Origin: Nitrospira sp. SB0677_bin_15
Lineage (GTDB): Bacteria > Nitrospirota > Nitrospiria > Nitrospirales > UBA8639
Assembly (NCBI GenBank): GCA_009842645.1
Contig: VYFB01000020.1
Coordinates: forward strand, 1 to 58,083
Reading direction: 5' to 3'
DNA length: 58,083 bases
The position numbers and the translations under genes were made by a program. Of the stretch, positions 24,473-32,183 are shown piece after piece; position 1 is the stretch's first letter; every line of letters starts with the position of its first letter. The notes beneath the pieces are model-generated. The model saw nothing but the letters and a program-made list of their open reading frames with translations, ran no database searches and was not told the origin of the DNA.

Positions 24473-26266
24473 ATGGAACTCCTCGACGTCGTGAAACAGT
24501 ACCATGAGCAGACCAAGCATGACTTCAACAGGTATGCCCGCGCGTTGGGGTACATGGACTGGGCCAACCAGCCCGATCCCTTCCGGCGCTACAATGGCGC
24601 TCCGCTCCATGATTTGCCGCTACTCGAGGCTGGCGACGACCCCGTTTCGCCTCCTTACGAATCACTTTTTTCTTCACCACCGTCCCCTGTCCAACCCTTG
24701 ACCATGAACAGTCTTTCCCGATTCTTCGAATACAGCCTGTCCATCACGGCGTGGAAAGAATACGGAGGGAATCGCTGGGCGTTGCGCAGCAATCCTTCCA
24801 GCGGCAATTTGCATCCCACGGAAGGGTATCTGCTGATCAGGGAGACTGCTGAGCTTCCGTTGAAGCCGGGGCTCTATCACTATGCCCCCAAAGAACACGG
24901 CTTGGAGCACCGGTGGCATGGTTCGACCGAGGTCATCAATGCCCTCCTTCAACCTTTTCCCGCACAATCCTTTTTCGTGGGGCTGAGTTCAATTCATTGG
25001 CGGGAAGCGTGGAAATACGGAGAACGCGCGTTTCGCTACTGTCAGCACGACGTCGGTCACGCGCTGGGCACGTTGCGGATTGCGGGAGCCGTGCTCGGGT
25101 GGCGAGTCTTTCTTCTCGCCGGACTCAATGACCAGACAATCGGAACCCTGCTCGGCCTGAACCGGTTGCAGGAATTCGATCGTGCCGAACCCGAATTTCC
25201 CGAACTGCTGTGCGTGGTCTGTCCCGTGCCAAATGCTCTACCACCCCTAGCTCCTCCTTACAAAGGAGGGGAGCAAAGCGCAGCCATACCAATCTTCTTG
25301 GATCAGGCGATTGCCAAGCATTGGGAAGAAGGAGACTGGCGAGGCAAGGCGAACCGGTTGAGCCGGGATAACCCCGTTCCCTGGGAAATCATCGACGACG
25401 TGACTAAAGCATCCTGGAAAACCGCGACGGAACAGACTCAATGGGCCGCCACAGTGGGCGTTCCCTACAAATCCGTGCCAGTCCCGGAACGGGAAAGAGC
25501 GGAACGGCCCCTTCCTCCCGAACCCCGTCCCAGCACCGTCTCCGCGCACCGGATCATTCACCAACGACGAAGCGCGGTGGCGTTCGACGGAAAAACGTCG
25601 ATTTCCGCAAGGCAATTTTTTACGATGCTGGAACGCGTCATGCCTCACCCGGATCGACCTGTCACCCAACGGCCCATGCCGTGGGATTCGCTGCCGTGGG
25701 ACCCGACCATTCACTTGGCCTTGTTCGTGCATCGCGTCGACGGTCTCCTGCCGGGCATGTACATGCTCCTGCGAAATGACGCCCCGGCTCTCAAGGCCAC
25801 CTTTCAACAAGCCATGCATGAACAATTCGTCTGGACCCTTCCCAACCAGTGTCCGGCATCGCTTCCGCTCTATCTGTTGGAAGATGGAAACGCCCAACGA
25901 ATTGCCATACAGGTGAGTTGTCATCAGGAAATCGCCGGCGACGGTGCCTTTTCATTGGGAATGATTGCGGAATTCGAGACGTCTTTGGAGAAACATGGAC
26001 CGTGGTTCTACAAACGTCTGTTTTGGGAGACCGGACTCATCGGACAGGTGCTATACCTCGAAGCGGAAGCGGCCGGTGTTCGTTCAACCGGTATCGGGTG
26101 TTTTTTCGACGATCCCGTGCATCGCGTGCTGGGGTGGCATCCTGATGCACAATTTCAATCCTTGTACCACTTCACCGTCGGCGGCGCCGTAGACGATCCT
26201 CGTCTCACCACCCTGCCACCTTATGGTGAACTGCGCAAAAGCCAGGAACGTGTGGAGCCCCGCTGA
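24473..26266 (+). CDS. SagB-type flavin-dependent dehydrogenase, two nitroreductase-like domains
   Basis: 597 residues. The first domain carries the SagB/ThcOx FMN-binding signature LRSNPSSGNLHPTEGY (104-119), then KYGERAFRYCQHDVGHALG. A second, diverged nitroreductase-like domain begins near residue 360 (HRIIHQRRSAVAFDG) and ends in GLIGQVLYLEAEAAGVRSTGIG. SagB-type enzymes oxidise azolines to azoles in peptide natural products, and some act on other substrates; no YcaO cyclodehydratase or precursor peptide is visible here. Its position beside a PKS and ACP hints at tailoring, but this is inference. Residues about 257-268 (LPPLAPPYKGGE) are encoded by an inserted hairpin repeat between the domains. 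It is transcribed divergently from the ACP gene. Confidence 0.85.
   Translation: MELLDVVKQYHEQTKHDFNRYARALGYMDWANQPDPFRRYNGAPLHDLPLLEAGDDPVSPPYESLFSSPPSPVQPLTMNSLSRFFEYSLSITAWKEYGGNRWALRSNPSSGNLHPTEGYLLIRETAELPLKPGLYHYAPKEHGLEHRWHGSTEVINALLQPFPAQSFFVGLSSIHWREAWKYGERAFRYCQHDVGHALGTLRIAGAVLGWRVFLLAGLNDQTIGTLLGLNRLQEFDRAEPEFPELLCVVCPVPNALPPLAPPYKGGEQSAAIPIFLDQAIAKHWEEGDWRGKANRLSRDNPVPWEIIDDVTKASWKTATEQTQWAATVGVPYKSVPVPERERAERPLPPEPRPSTVSAHRIIHQRRSAVAFDGKTSISARQFFTMLERVMPHPDRPVTQRPMPWDSLPWDPTIHLALFVHRVDGLLPGMYMLLRNDAPALKATFQQAMHEQFVWTLPNQCPASLPLYLLEDGNAQRIAIQVSCHQEIAGDGAFSLGMIAEFETSLEKHGPWFYKRLFWETGLIGQVLYLEAEAAGVRSTGIGCFFDDPVHRVLGWHPDAQFQSLYHFTVGGAVDDPRLTTLPPYGELRKSQERVEPR
25244..25273 (+). repeat. 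Hairpin repeat inside the SagB-type coding region
   Basis: CCCCTAGCTCCTCCTT then ACA then AAGGAGGGGAG is a hairpin (arms 25253-25259 and 25263-25269) of a kind normally found between genes. It stays in frame and encodes PPLAPPYKGGE in the linker between the two domains. It appears to be a tolerated insertion. Confidence 0.7.
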
Positions 26267-26594
26267 CCCGAGATACCTCCCCTTTTTATCTGTCATCCTC
26301 GACCCTCAATTACAAACGTCAAGAACAAGCTATTTTTAATCGAAGATCCAGCGTCTTTGCTTTTTCCTACTCCGCGAAGAGAAAGACTCTGGATCCCCGA
26401 TCGGGGTCGGGGATGACAAGCAAGAGGCAAGAGAGTACCCCCCCAGCACCCGCTCGCTTGCAGTCCGAACATGGAATAGGATAGGGTAATTGCCAGCCAA
26501 GGCGGCGTTGGCTCTCGCCTCTGCGACGAGCGAAGCCGCTCCCTTCAGACAACAAATTTCAGACAACAAATCGTCCAATACAAAGGAGAACACC
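26267..26594. repeat. Repeat-filled gap downstream of the SagB-type gene
   Basis: Near 26290-26350 there is a minus-strand copy of the long dispersed repeat (rightward it reads TGTCATCCTCGACCCTCAAT, then TTACAAACGTC). Near 26386-26418, GGATCCCCGATCGGGGTCGGGGATGAC forms a second hairpin. From 26450 to 26594 I see only the leader of the small membrane peptide gene. No other gene is supportable. Confidence 0.6.
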
Positions 26595-26684
26595 ATGAAT
26601 CCACTCGACTCGATCCCCGGAACGATAGGCGCAGGATTCGTGCTGACCGTCGTTCTGTATTTTGTGGTGAAAATGCTTGTCTAG
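26595..26684 (+). CDS. 29-residue single-pass membrane peptide
   Basis: MNPLDSIPGTIGAGFVLTVV followed by LYFVVKMLV. An AAAGGAG ribosome-binding site lies at optimal distance from ATG 26595, which is the main evidence that it is translated. After eight polar residues the rest is one hydrophobic helix with a single Lys near the end. It resembles in size the tiny subunits of membrane enzyme complexes, but I recognise no family. It lies 47 bases before the PuuD-like membrane protein gene and is probably cotranscribed with it, so an association with that protein is plausible. Confidence 0.55.
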   Translation: MNPLDSIPGTIGAGFVLTVVLYFVVKMLV

Positions 26685-26731
26685 TTGTCTGCAAACTTTC
26701 TAACTTGAACTCAACCCAAAGAGGATAGACG

Positions 26732-27211
26732 ATGGAAACCTTATTGGCATGGGGACATTTTCTGGCAGGTATTACTTGGATCGGCATTCTGTATTACTTC
26801 AATTTTATTCAAGTTCCTTTCCTGGGAAAAGTCACCCCGGAGACCAAGGCTGAGGCCTTTCAACACCTGGTCCCGAATGCGCTCTGGTGGTTCCGTTGGG
26901 GTGCCTTGGCCACGTGGTTGTTCGGCGCCGTGCTCCTCATGAATCAGGGCCGATTCGGTTCGGCATTCGCCTTGCAGGGCCAGGATGCCATCATCGGGAT
27001 GGGAGCGTGGCTGGGCACCATTATGCTCTTCAACGTCTGGGGCATTATCTGGCCCAACCAGAAAAAAGTCCTGGGCATCAAAGAAGCCTCGGCAGATGAA
27101 AAGAAGCAATCCGCCCGCATGGCTTTGCTGGCTTCACGGACCAACACGATGCTGTCGATTCCCATGTTGTTCTTCATGGCCTCGTCCGGACACGCTTCCG
27201 GGCTGTTTTGA
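26732..27211 (+). CDS. PuuD-like integral membrane protein (urate oxidase N-terminal family)
   Basis: 159 residues with about four membrane helices. WGHFLAGITWIGILYYFNF near the start, NALWWFRWGALATWL in the middle, and MLFNVWGIIWPNQKKVLGI match the membrane domain of PuuD, the cytochrome-c-coupled urate hydroxylase. Full PuuD has an additional C-terminal cytochrome c domain, absent here; the protein stops after four helices. His8 and other conserved helix residues could bind haem. Without the cytochrome domain or other purine genes nearby, urate oxidation is uncertain, and a general role in membrane electron transfer is equally possible. A ribosome-binding site (AAAGAGGA) precedes ATG 26732. 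Confidence 0.7.
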   Translation: METLLAWGHFLAGITWIGILYYFNFIQVPFLGKVTPETKAEAFQHLVPNALWWFRWGALATWLFGAVLLMNQGRFGSAFALQGQDAIIGMGAWLGTIMLFNVWGIIWPNQKKVLGIKEASADEKKQSARMALLASRTNTMLSIPMLFFMASSGHASGLF

Positions 27212-27222
27212 TCGGACTGAGA

Positions 27223-28053
27223 ATGAGGAATCAAGATAGAAAGGCCAGTCCGGTACGCGCTAAAGACAGACTTTTTTTCTTCCTTGTTATGTCGTCGCCG
27301 ATTCTCGCGCCTGGCGCGTGGGCAAACGACACGGAAGGCTTGTTTGCCGGAGTTCGCTTCGGTCATGAACTCGCCGGGATAGAGTATGCCAAAACCGTCC
27401 ACTACAACGCAGGAGTCCTCGCCTCACATCCGCAGGGCAGTGTGGTTGCAGGGTCGGATCGCGCACGTGACGGATTCAACGCGTTCTCGGCAAACCTGGG
27501 CTATCGCGCGTTCCTGTCCGACCAAGTGTATCTTTCCGGCGAAGTTGAAGGCGCGGTCTACTCCAACGCGGTCCAGGGCTTTTTTGAAGGAACGTACACG
27601 GGCCACGAAAGACCCATTCCCTCTGAACACGTTTTCCCCGGATCATGGAAAGTGGAAAAGAACCACAGCATCGGGTTCAACGCACGCCTGGGGTACGTGC
27701 CCCGGGGACTGGCCTTCCTGGGCGAAGGCCGCTCAGTGTACCTGATTTCCGGAGTGAAATGGCTGGATGCAACTTTTGAAGCCGCCATTGATAATGGTGG
27801 GGTTGGGGCTGACGCGATACGGAGCATGACCCGTAAAACACGTGATGCCGTTCCCTGGCTCATCGGCGGCGGTCTGGAATTCGGGAGCAGCAAGAATCGT
27901 GTTGACGTGCGCATCCACTATTCCAGTTGGAGCATGGATTACGCCAGCGGGGATGGAGCAACAGAACAGAGTGCCTATGTGCCAAGCACGTTCGACGTTG
28001 ACGAGGTCGGCGTCTCTCTGGGATATACCAGATCATTCAGCCTGGGCATGTAA
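27223..28053 (+). CDS. Predicted outer-membrane beta-barrel protein
   Basis: 276 residues. I start at ATG 27223; TTG 27208, just before the upstream stop codon, is in frame and possible. A hydrophobic segment LFFFLVMSSPILAPGAWAND looks like a signal peptide with cleavage near AWA-ND. The mature part alternates polar and hydrophobic residues with many aromatic-ended strands (GLFAGVRFGHEL, AFSANLGYRAF, SIGFNARLGYVP, WLIGGGLEFGSS, VGVSLGYTRSF) and ends on an aromatic-containing strand, as outer-membrane barrels of the OmpA/porin-like type do. I do not recognise a specific family. It closely follows the PuuD-like gene and is probably in the same transcript. Confidence 0.65.
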   Translation: MRNQDRKASPVRAKDRLFFFLVMSSPILAPGAWANDTEGLFAGVRFGHELAGIEYAKTVHYNAGVLASHPQGSVVAGSDRARDGFNAFSANLGYRAFLSDQVYLSGEVEGAVYSNAVQGFFEGTYTGHERPIPSEHVFPGSWKVEKNHSIGFNARLGYVPRGLAFLGEGRSVYLISGVKWLDATFEAAIDNGGVGADAIRSMTRKTRDAVPWLIGGGLEFGSSKNRVDVRIHYSSWSMDYASGDGATEQSAYVPSTFDVDEVGVSLGYTRSFSLGM

Positions 28054-28065
28054 GGAAAGAGGGCC

Positions 28066-28096
28066 GGCATCCTTCGACAAGCTCAGGACAGGCGCA
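28066..28096 (+). repeat. Dispersed repeat CCTTCGACAAGCTCAGGACA
   Basis: A short repeat of the CTTCGACAAGCTCAGG type, widespread between genes in many bacterial genomes, lies in the 157-base gap before rubrerythrin. GGCC...GGCC on both sides may extend it into a weak hairpin. No gene is present in this gap. Confidence 0.5.
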
Positions 28097-28210
28097 GGCT
28101 GGCCCCTACGCGCAATACAATATCGAGATTGAATGACCATTGTTCGAACCGGTCACCCGTTTCTGGCTCCGGTTCATTTCATTACACTATTTCTTACAAA
28201 AGAGGATCTT

Positions 28211-28639
28211 ATGAGCAAGAGTCTCAAGGGTACACAAAGTCATGACAATCTGAAAGCGGCTTTTGCCGGAGAATCTCAGGCCAATCGCCGCTACCTGTAT
28301 TTTGCGCGTCGCGCCGATATCGAAGGGTACCCGGACGTCGGCGGATTGTTCCGTGACACCTCCGAAGCCGAAACCGGCCATGCCTTCGGCCACTTGGACT
28401 TCCTGAAGGAGGTCGGCGACCCCGCGACAGGTGAACCCATCGGAAACACCGAATCCAATCTCAAGGCAGCCATCGAAGGCGAAACGTACGAGTACACGCA
28501 AATGTACCCGGGCATGGCCAAAACCGCGCGGGAAGAAGGTTTCGAAGAATTGGCGGAATGGTTCGAGACCCTGGCCAAGGCGGAACGCTCCCACGCCAAC
28601 CGTTTCACCAAAGGGCTGGAATCGTTAGGCAACGTGTAA
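28211..28639 (+). CDS. Rubrerythrin, diiron domain only
   Basis: 142 residues from ATG 28211, with an AGAGGA ribosome-binding site; an upstream in-frame start at 28133 lacks one. Rubrerythrins reduce hydrogen peroxide at a diiron centre in the cytoplasm. All ligand motifs are present: Glu in [11 protein letters not shown], ExxH in [10 protein letters not shown], Glu in [11 protein letters not shown], and ExxH in [10 protein letters not shown]. The C-terminal rubredoxin-like iron domain of classical rubrerythrin is missing, so electrons must come from another protein. The next two genes (Fe-S protein and DUF3501) often accompany it, and they may provide the redox partner. That is inference from context. 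Confidence 0.92.
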   Translation: MSKSLKGTQSHDNLKAAFAGESQANRRYLYFARRADIEGYPDVGGLFRDTSEAETGHAFGHLDFLKEVGDPATGEPIGNTESNLKAAIEGETYEYTQMYPGMAKTAREEGFEELAEWFETLAKAERSHANRFTKGLESLGNV

Positions 28640-28731
28640 TTGACATAACAATGCCCATGCATGCCCCAATCTGTCATTCCTGTATGTGTTCAGCAATTCG
28701 TTGACAGAATGAAAGACCGCTCACACCAGAA

Positions 28732-28823
28732 TTGTCATTCTGAGCCGGAGGCGAAGAATCTCGTCGTTTCACTCGTCAATCGCTTGGAAAAGCAGATCCT
28801 TTCGCTTCGCTCAGGATGACAAC
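28732..28823 (+). repeat. Inverted-repeat element of the TGTCATTCTGAGC type
   Basis: TTGTCATTCTGAGC...GAAGAATCT near 28735-28764 is complementary to AGATCCTTTCGCTTCGCTCA and GGATGACAA near 28793-28822. The two arms enclose about 30 bases. This is a common bacterial intergenic repeat. It separates rubrerythrin from the Fe-S protein gene. Confidence 0.7.
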
Positions 28824-28831
28824 GTGGGCGC

Positions 28832-30121
28832 GTGGCGCCTCCTTCATTGAAAAATATTCATCTCATTTCCCCTGAGTGGACGCGAGACGATCTTGTTCGG
28901 GAGACGAATCGGATCTTCGACGTGTGCGACGGCTGTCGCCGGTGTTTCAACCTGTGTCCGTCCTTCAACACGCTGTTGGACCGGATCGACGAGTACGAGA
29001 GCGACGTCTCCCTGCTGACCGCCGCGGATTACGAACGGGTCGAGAAGGAATGTTATTACTGCAAACTCTGTTACAACCACTGCCCATACACGCCGCCCCA
29101 TGACTACCAGATCGATTTCCCGCGACTCATGGCCGCGTGGAAAAAGCAGCGGGTCAAGGAACAGGGGGCTTCCTGGCGCGATCGCCTGCTGATCAAAACG
29201 GACCTGATCGGGAAACTGGGAAGCATGACGGCCTCGCTGACCAACCGGGTGCTCTCGACGCCGTGGGTTCGGACCCTGTTGGAGGCGATCATCGGCCTGC
29301 ACCGGGACCGGCGCGTGCTCGCCTTTTCCCGGGAAAACTTTCCCGCGTGGTGGCGCGCGCAGGGTCCGGCGCTGCAACCCATGGTACCCAAGCATAAGGT
29401 CGTTGTGTTTCCGGGTTGCCTGGTGAATTATCAGGCCACCGACATCGGAAAAGCCACGGTACAGGTTCTCGTCAAGAATAACGTGGAGGTCGTCGTGCCC
29501 GAAGGCCAACGCTGTTGCAGTATGCCGTCCTTTGATCTCGGCGATACCGAAACCATGGCGCAGACCGCCACGCATCATTTACAATTGTTTCTGCCGTATC
29601 TCCAGCAAGGGTATGACCTTGTCGTTCCCACTCCCAGTTGCAGTCTCATGTTCAAACGGGAATATCCGTATCTGGTACCGACGCGGGACATGGCCTTGTT
29701 GGCCGAACGCACGTTCGACGTCTGTGAATATCTGATGCGGCTCAAAAAAGACGGGACGCTGTCCACGGAGTTCAGGCAGACGTCACGGCGCATCGCGTAT
29801 CAGGTACCCTGTCATTTGCGTGACCAGAACATCGGATTTAAATCCAAAGAGCTCATGGAACTCACGGGCGCCCGAGTCGAGGTGATTGAAAAGTGTTCCG
29901 GACACGACGGCTCGTGGAGCGCCAAGGTGGAATTTTTCGATCGTTCGATGAAGATCGCGCAGAAGGCCGTCCGCGCGGTTTCCGATTGCGACCCCGACCT
30001 GGTGGCGTCGGATTGCCCGCTTTCGGCGTTGCAACTCGATCAGGCGGGAGCGACATTGTCGAAACACGGAACCCGGCATCCCATTCAAATCGTCCGTGAC
30101 GCATACGACCTCCCATCATGA
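28832..30121 (+). CDS. Fe-S protein with two 4Fe-4S clusters and CCG domains (GlpC/HdrB-like)
   Basis: 429 residues from GTG 28832. The N-terminal third has two ferredoxin motifs, CDGCRRCFNLCP and CYYCKLCYNHCP, each ligating a [4Fe-4S] cluster. The C-terminal half has two cysteine-rich CCG-type domains, one with FPGCLVNYQ...RCCSMPS and one with VPCHLRDQN...KCSGHDGSW...SDCPLSA. This layout is shared by GlpC, heterodisulfide-reductase subunits and related electron carriers. Its gene lies between rubrerythrin and DUF3501 and overlaps the latter by four bases (ATGA), so it may pass electrons to rubrerythrin. No membrane segment or signal peptide is obvious, so it should be cytoplasmic or peripheral. 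Confidence 0.88.
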   Translation: MAPPSLKNIHLISPEWTRDDLVRETNRIFDVCDGCRRCFNLCPSFNTLLDRIDEYESDVSLLTAADYERVEKECYYCKLCYNHCPYTPPHDYQIDFPRLMAAWKKQRVKEQGASWRDRLLIKTDLIGKLGSMTASLTNRVLSTPWVRTLLEAIIGLHRDRRVLAFSRENFPAWWRAQGPALQPMVPKHKVVVFPGCLVNYQATDIGKATVQVLVKNNVEVVVPEGQRCCSMPSFDLGDTETMAQTATHHLQLFLPYLQQGYDLVVPTPSCSLMFKREYPYLVPTRDMALLAERTFDVCEYLMRLKKDGTLSTEFRQTSRRIAYQVPCHLRDQNIGFKSKELMELTGARVEVIEKCSGHDGSWSAKVEFFDRSMKIAQKAVRAVSDCDPDLVASDCPLSALQLDQAGATLSKHGTRHPIQIVRDAYDLPS

Positions 30122-30702
30122 ACCCGTTGACGCAAGCCGATCTCCTCTCCTACGCCGACTACGAAGCGCAACGCCCGACGTTTCGACAGGAGATGATCGC
30201 CCTGAAAAAACGACGCCGGATCGAGGTCGGCCCGCTGGTCACGCTGGTCTTTGAGAATCGACAAACGCTGCTGTTTCAAGTCCAGGAGATGATTCGCGCC
30301 GAACGCATTTTCGAGCCGTCCAAAATTCAGGACGAGCTCGACGTGTACAATGCCCTGCTGCCCGGAGCAAGCGAACTCAGCGCCACCGTGATGATTGAAA
30401 TTACGGCACAAGAGCGCATCAAGGAGATCCTTGACTCCTTCCGGCAGTTCGACCGGTCAGACACCCTGGCGCTCACCGTCAACGGCCAAGCCGTATTTGC
30501 CGACTTTGAAGCCGGACACAGCAAGGAGGACAAGATCAGCGCGGTTCATTTTGTCCGGTTTCCGGTTCTTCCGTCCTTTGCGAACGCTCTGGAAAAGGAT
30601 GGAGCTCACGCTGGCATCCGGATTGCCCATGAGAACTATACGGCAGAGGCGAAAGTCCCCCCTGCCATGCGGGAAGAGTGGCTGAAGGACCTGCACGCCT
30701 GA
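30118..30702 (+). CDS. DUF3501 family protein
   Basis: 194 residues, ATG overlapping the upstream stop codon as ATGA, which indicates translational coupling. The start MNPLTQADLLSYADYEAQRP and the segments RRRIEVGPLVTLVFENRQTL and QVQEMIRAERIF are typical of DUF3501. No cofactor motif is evident and there are no cysteines, so it does not hold an Fe-S cluster. In other genomes I associate this family with rubrerythrin and the CCG-type Fe-S protein, as seen here, which suggests a common oxidative-stress pathway. The biochemical role is not known. Confidence 0.85.
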   Translation: MNPLTQADLLSYADYEAQRPTFRQEMIALKKRRRIEVGPLVTLVFENRQTLLFQVQEMIRAERIFEPSKIQDELDVYNALLPGASELSATVMIEITAQERIKEILDSFRQFDRSDTLALTVNGQAVFADFEAGHSKEDKISAVHFVRFPVLPSFANALEKDGAHAGIRIAHENYTAEAKVPPAMREEWLKDLHA

Positions 30703-30731
30703 CGTTTGTCATATTTTTCCTTCGACATAAA

Positions 30732-30760
30732 TTGACAACCGCCGGGGTCGTGGTTATTAT
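30732..30760 (+). promoter_or_regulatory. Sigma-70-type promoter for erpA
   Basis: TTGACA at 30732-30737 and TATTAT at 30755-30760 are separated by exactly 17 bases. The promoter lies about 80 bases before the erpA ATG and after the DUF3501 stop, so erpA is probably transcribed separately from the upstream genes. Confidence 0.65.
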
Positions 30761-30838
30761 TATGTTCTAAGAGGAAGACGCTCTGGATTGTCGAGAATCC
30801 GGGAAACACGAACATCTCATATTTGAGCGGAGGGATTT

Positions 30839-31162
30839 ATGGTTACCATCACCCCAATTGCCGAAGAAAAAATCAAAGAATTGATCCACGATGAAGAAGA
30901 GGACATCGTCGGCTTGCGGATTTACGTCAAGGGCGGCGGTTGCAGCGGTTATCAATATGGGATGTCCTTTGAATCCAAAATGGATGACGACGACACGGTG
31001 ATTGAAAAAGGCGACGTGAAAGTCATCGTGGATTCGCAAAGCGCACCCATGCTGAGCGGCGCGGAAGTGGATTACGTCGACAGCCTGCAAGGCTCCGGAT
31101 TTGCGATCAAGAACCCGCAAGCAAAGAGCACGTGCGGTTGCGGCAGTTCCTTTAGCACCTGA
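30839..31162 (+). CDS. erpA: Iron-sulfur cluster insertion protein (ErpA/IscA family)
   Basis: 107 residues, the normal size for A-type carriers that hand Fe-S clusters to apoproteins. The three conserved cysteines are present: Cys35 in VKGGGCSGYQYGM, and Cys99 and Cys101 in STCGCGSSF at the C-terminus. The absence of long extensions favours ErpA over other A-type members, but the exact subtype is not certain. GGAGGG precedes ATG 30839. It has its own good promoter and a strong terminator, so it is a single-gene unit, downstream of genes for Fe-S and diiron proteins whose maturation it may support. Confidence 0.9.
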   Translation: MVTITPIAEEKIKELIHDEEEDIVGLRIYVKGGGCSGYQYGMSFESKMDDDDTVIEKGDVKVIVDSQSAPMLSGAEVDYVDSLQGSGFAIKNPQAKSTCGCGSSFST

Positions 31163-31186
31163 TCGCACAGCCCCTTCGAGTTCAAC

Positions 31187-31229
31187 AAGGCCAGGATTCT
31201 TGCCTCTCGGCGGAACTCCTGGCCTTTTT
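31187..31229 (+). terminator. Rho-independent terminator after erpA
   Basis: AAGGCCAGGA (31187-31196) pairs perfectly with TCCTGGCCTT (31217-31226), followed by a T-run. It lies 24 bases behind the erpA stop codon. Confidence 0.85.
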
Positions 31230-31259
31230 CTTCAGAGCCGCTTTCCCCTCGATTCGAGC

Positions 31260-32045
31260 ATGGCACGATCGACCCTCACGAAACGCATAGAATTTTCCGC
31301 TTCACACCGGTATTTCAAAGCCGAGTGGGACGAGGAACGTAACAGACGGGTCTTTGGCCCCTGCTTCCAGGAGCATGGGCACAATTACCTGCTTGAAGTG
31401 ACCCTTGGAGGGCGGGTCGACCCCGTCACGGGCATGATCATCAATTTGTACGACTTGAAACGCATTGTAACGGACGTGCTCGAAGAATTCGACCACAAAC
31501 ACCTCAATTTCGATATGCCCTACTTTGAACGGCTTGTGCCCACCACTGAAAATCTCGCCTTGGTGCTGTGGAGAAAATTTCGCGAGCGCCCCGAAACCCG
31601 GGATATCGAATCGGTACGGCTTTGCGAGGGAGAAAACCTGTGGGTCGAACTCTCTCAGCCGAATGCCCCGGCCTCGCGGGACAATGCGGAACCGACCGAG
31701 GCCCTACTGACTCGCCGGTATGCCCTGACGGTGCGGCGAGACGCCGATGCTTCCCACGTGGAAACGTGGCCTCTTTCCCTGGACGTCACAATTCAAGGCC
31801 CGATAGACCCCATCACGGGTCGCGTCACGAATATCGCAGCATTGGATGAGCAGGTCCAAGAGCAGATCCTCAACAACCTCGCGGACACAAACGTATCGCA
31901 ACTCCAGGAATTTGCCGATCAGCCGGTGACCCTACCCACCCTGGCCAAAGTCCTTTGGTCCAGGTTGCGCAACGTTGCCGATGCCCCTCTCGCCCAACTC
32001 CGGCTCACGGACCACCACGAACTGACCCTGGATTATTCGGAATAA
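31260..32045 (+). CDS. Tandem 6-pyruvoyl-tetrahydropterin synthase-fold protein (QueD-like)
   Basis: 261 residues from ATG 31260, which leaves the start just after the erpA terminator. The first half is a complete QueD/PTPS domain: zinc ligands His16 (SASHRY) and His39/His41 (EHGHNY), catalytic Cys35 (CFQEHGH), and the E-G-E segment LCEGENLWVEL near the end. The second half (about 135-261) repeats the fold pattern (LDVTIQGPIDPITGRVTNIAAL, then LPTLAKVLWSRLRNV) but has none of the zinc ligands or the cysteine. So the protein looks like a fused pair with one active and one structural domain. QueD makes the queuosine precursor 6-carboxytetrahydropterin. No other queuosine gene is near, so a pterin role is also possible. 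Confidence 0.82.
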   Translation: MARSTLTKRIEFSASHRYFKAEWDEERNRRVFGPCFQEHGHNYLLEVTLGGRVDPVTGMIINLYDLKRIVTDVLEEFDHKHLNFDMPYFERLVPTTENLALVLWRKFRERPETRDIESVRLCEGENLWVELSQPNAPASRDNAEPTEALLTRRYALTVRRDADASHVETWPLSLDVTIQGPIDPITGRVTNIAALDEQVQEQILNNLADTNVSQLQEFADQPVTLPTLAKVLWSRLRNVADAPLAQLRLTDHHELTLDYSE

Positions 32046-32183
32046 GCCGCAGCACTGTTAGTTCGTTTTCGCGGCGTGAATCCCCCTCTATGCTTGCACT
32101 GAATTCCCTTGTTATTGTAATTTACAGATTAAATTTAAATAGTGAGATTTTTTATTGCGAAACTCTGAATAGGGACTGTTGTC

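Noticed and set aside
24473-26266. A thiazole/oxazole-modified peptide cluster around the SagB-type gene
   Set aside because: No YcaO protein, no E1-like partner and no Cys/Ser/Thr-rich precursor peptide with ribosome-binding site was found nearby.
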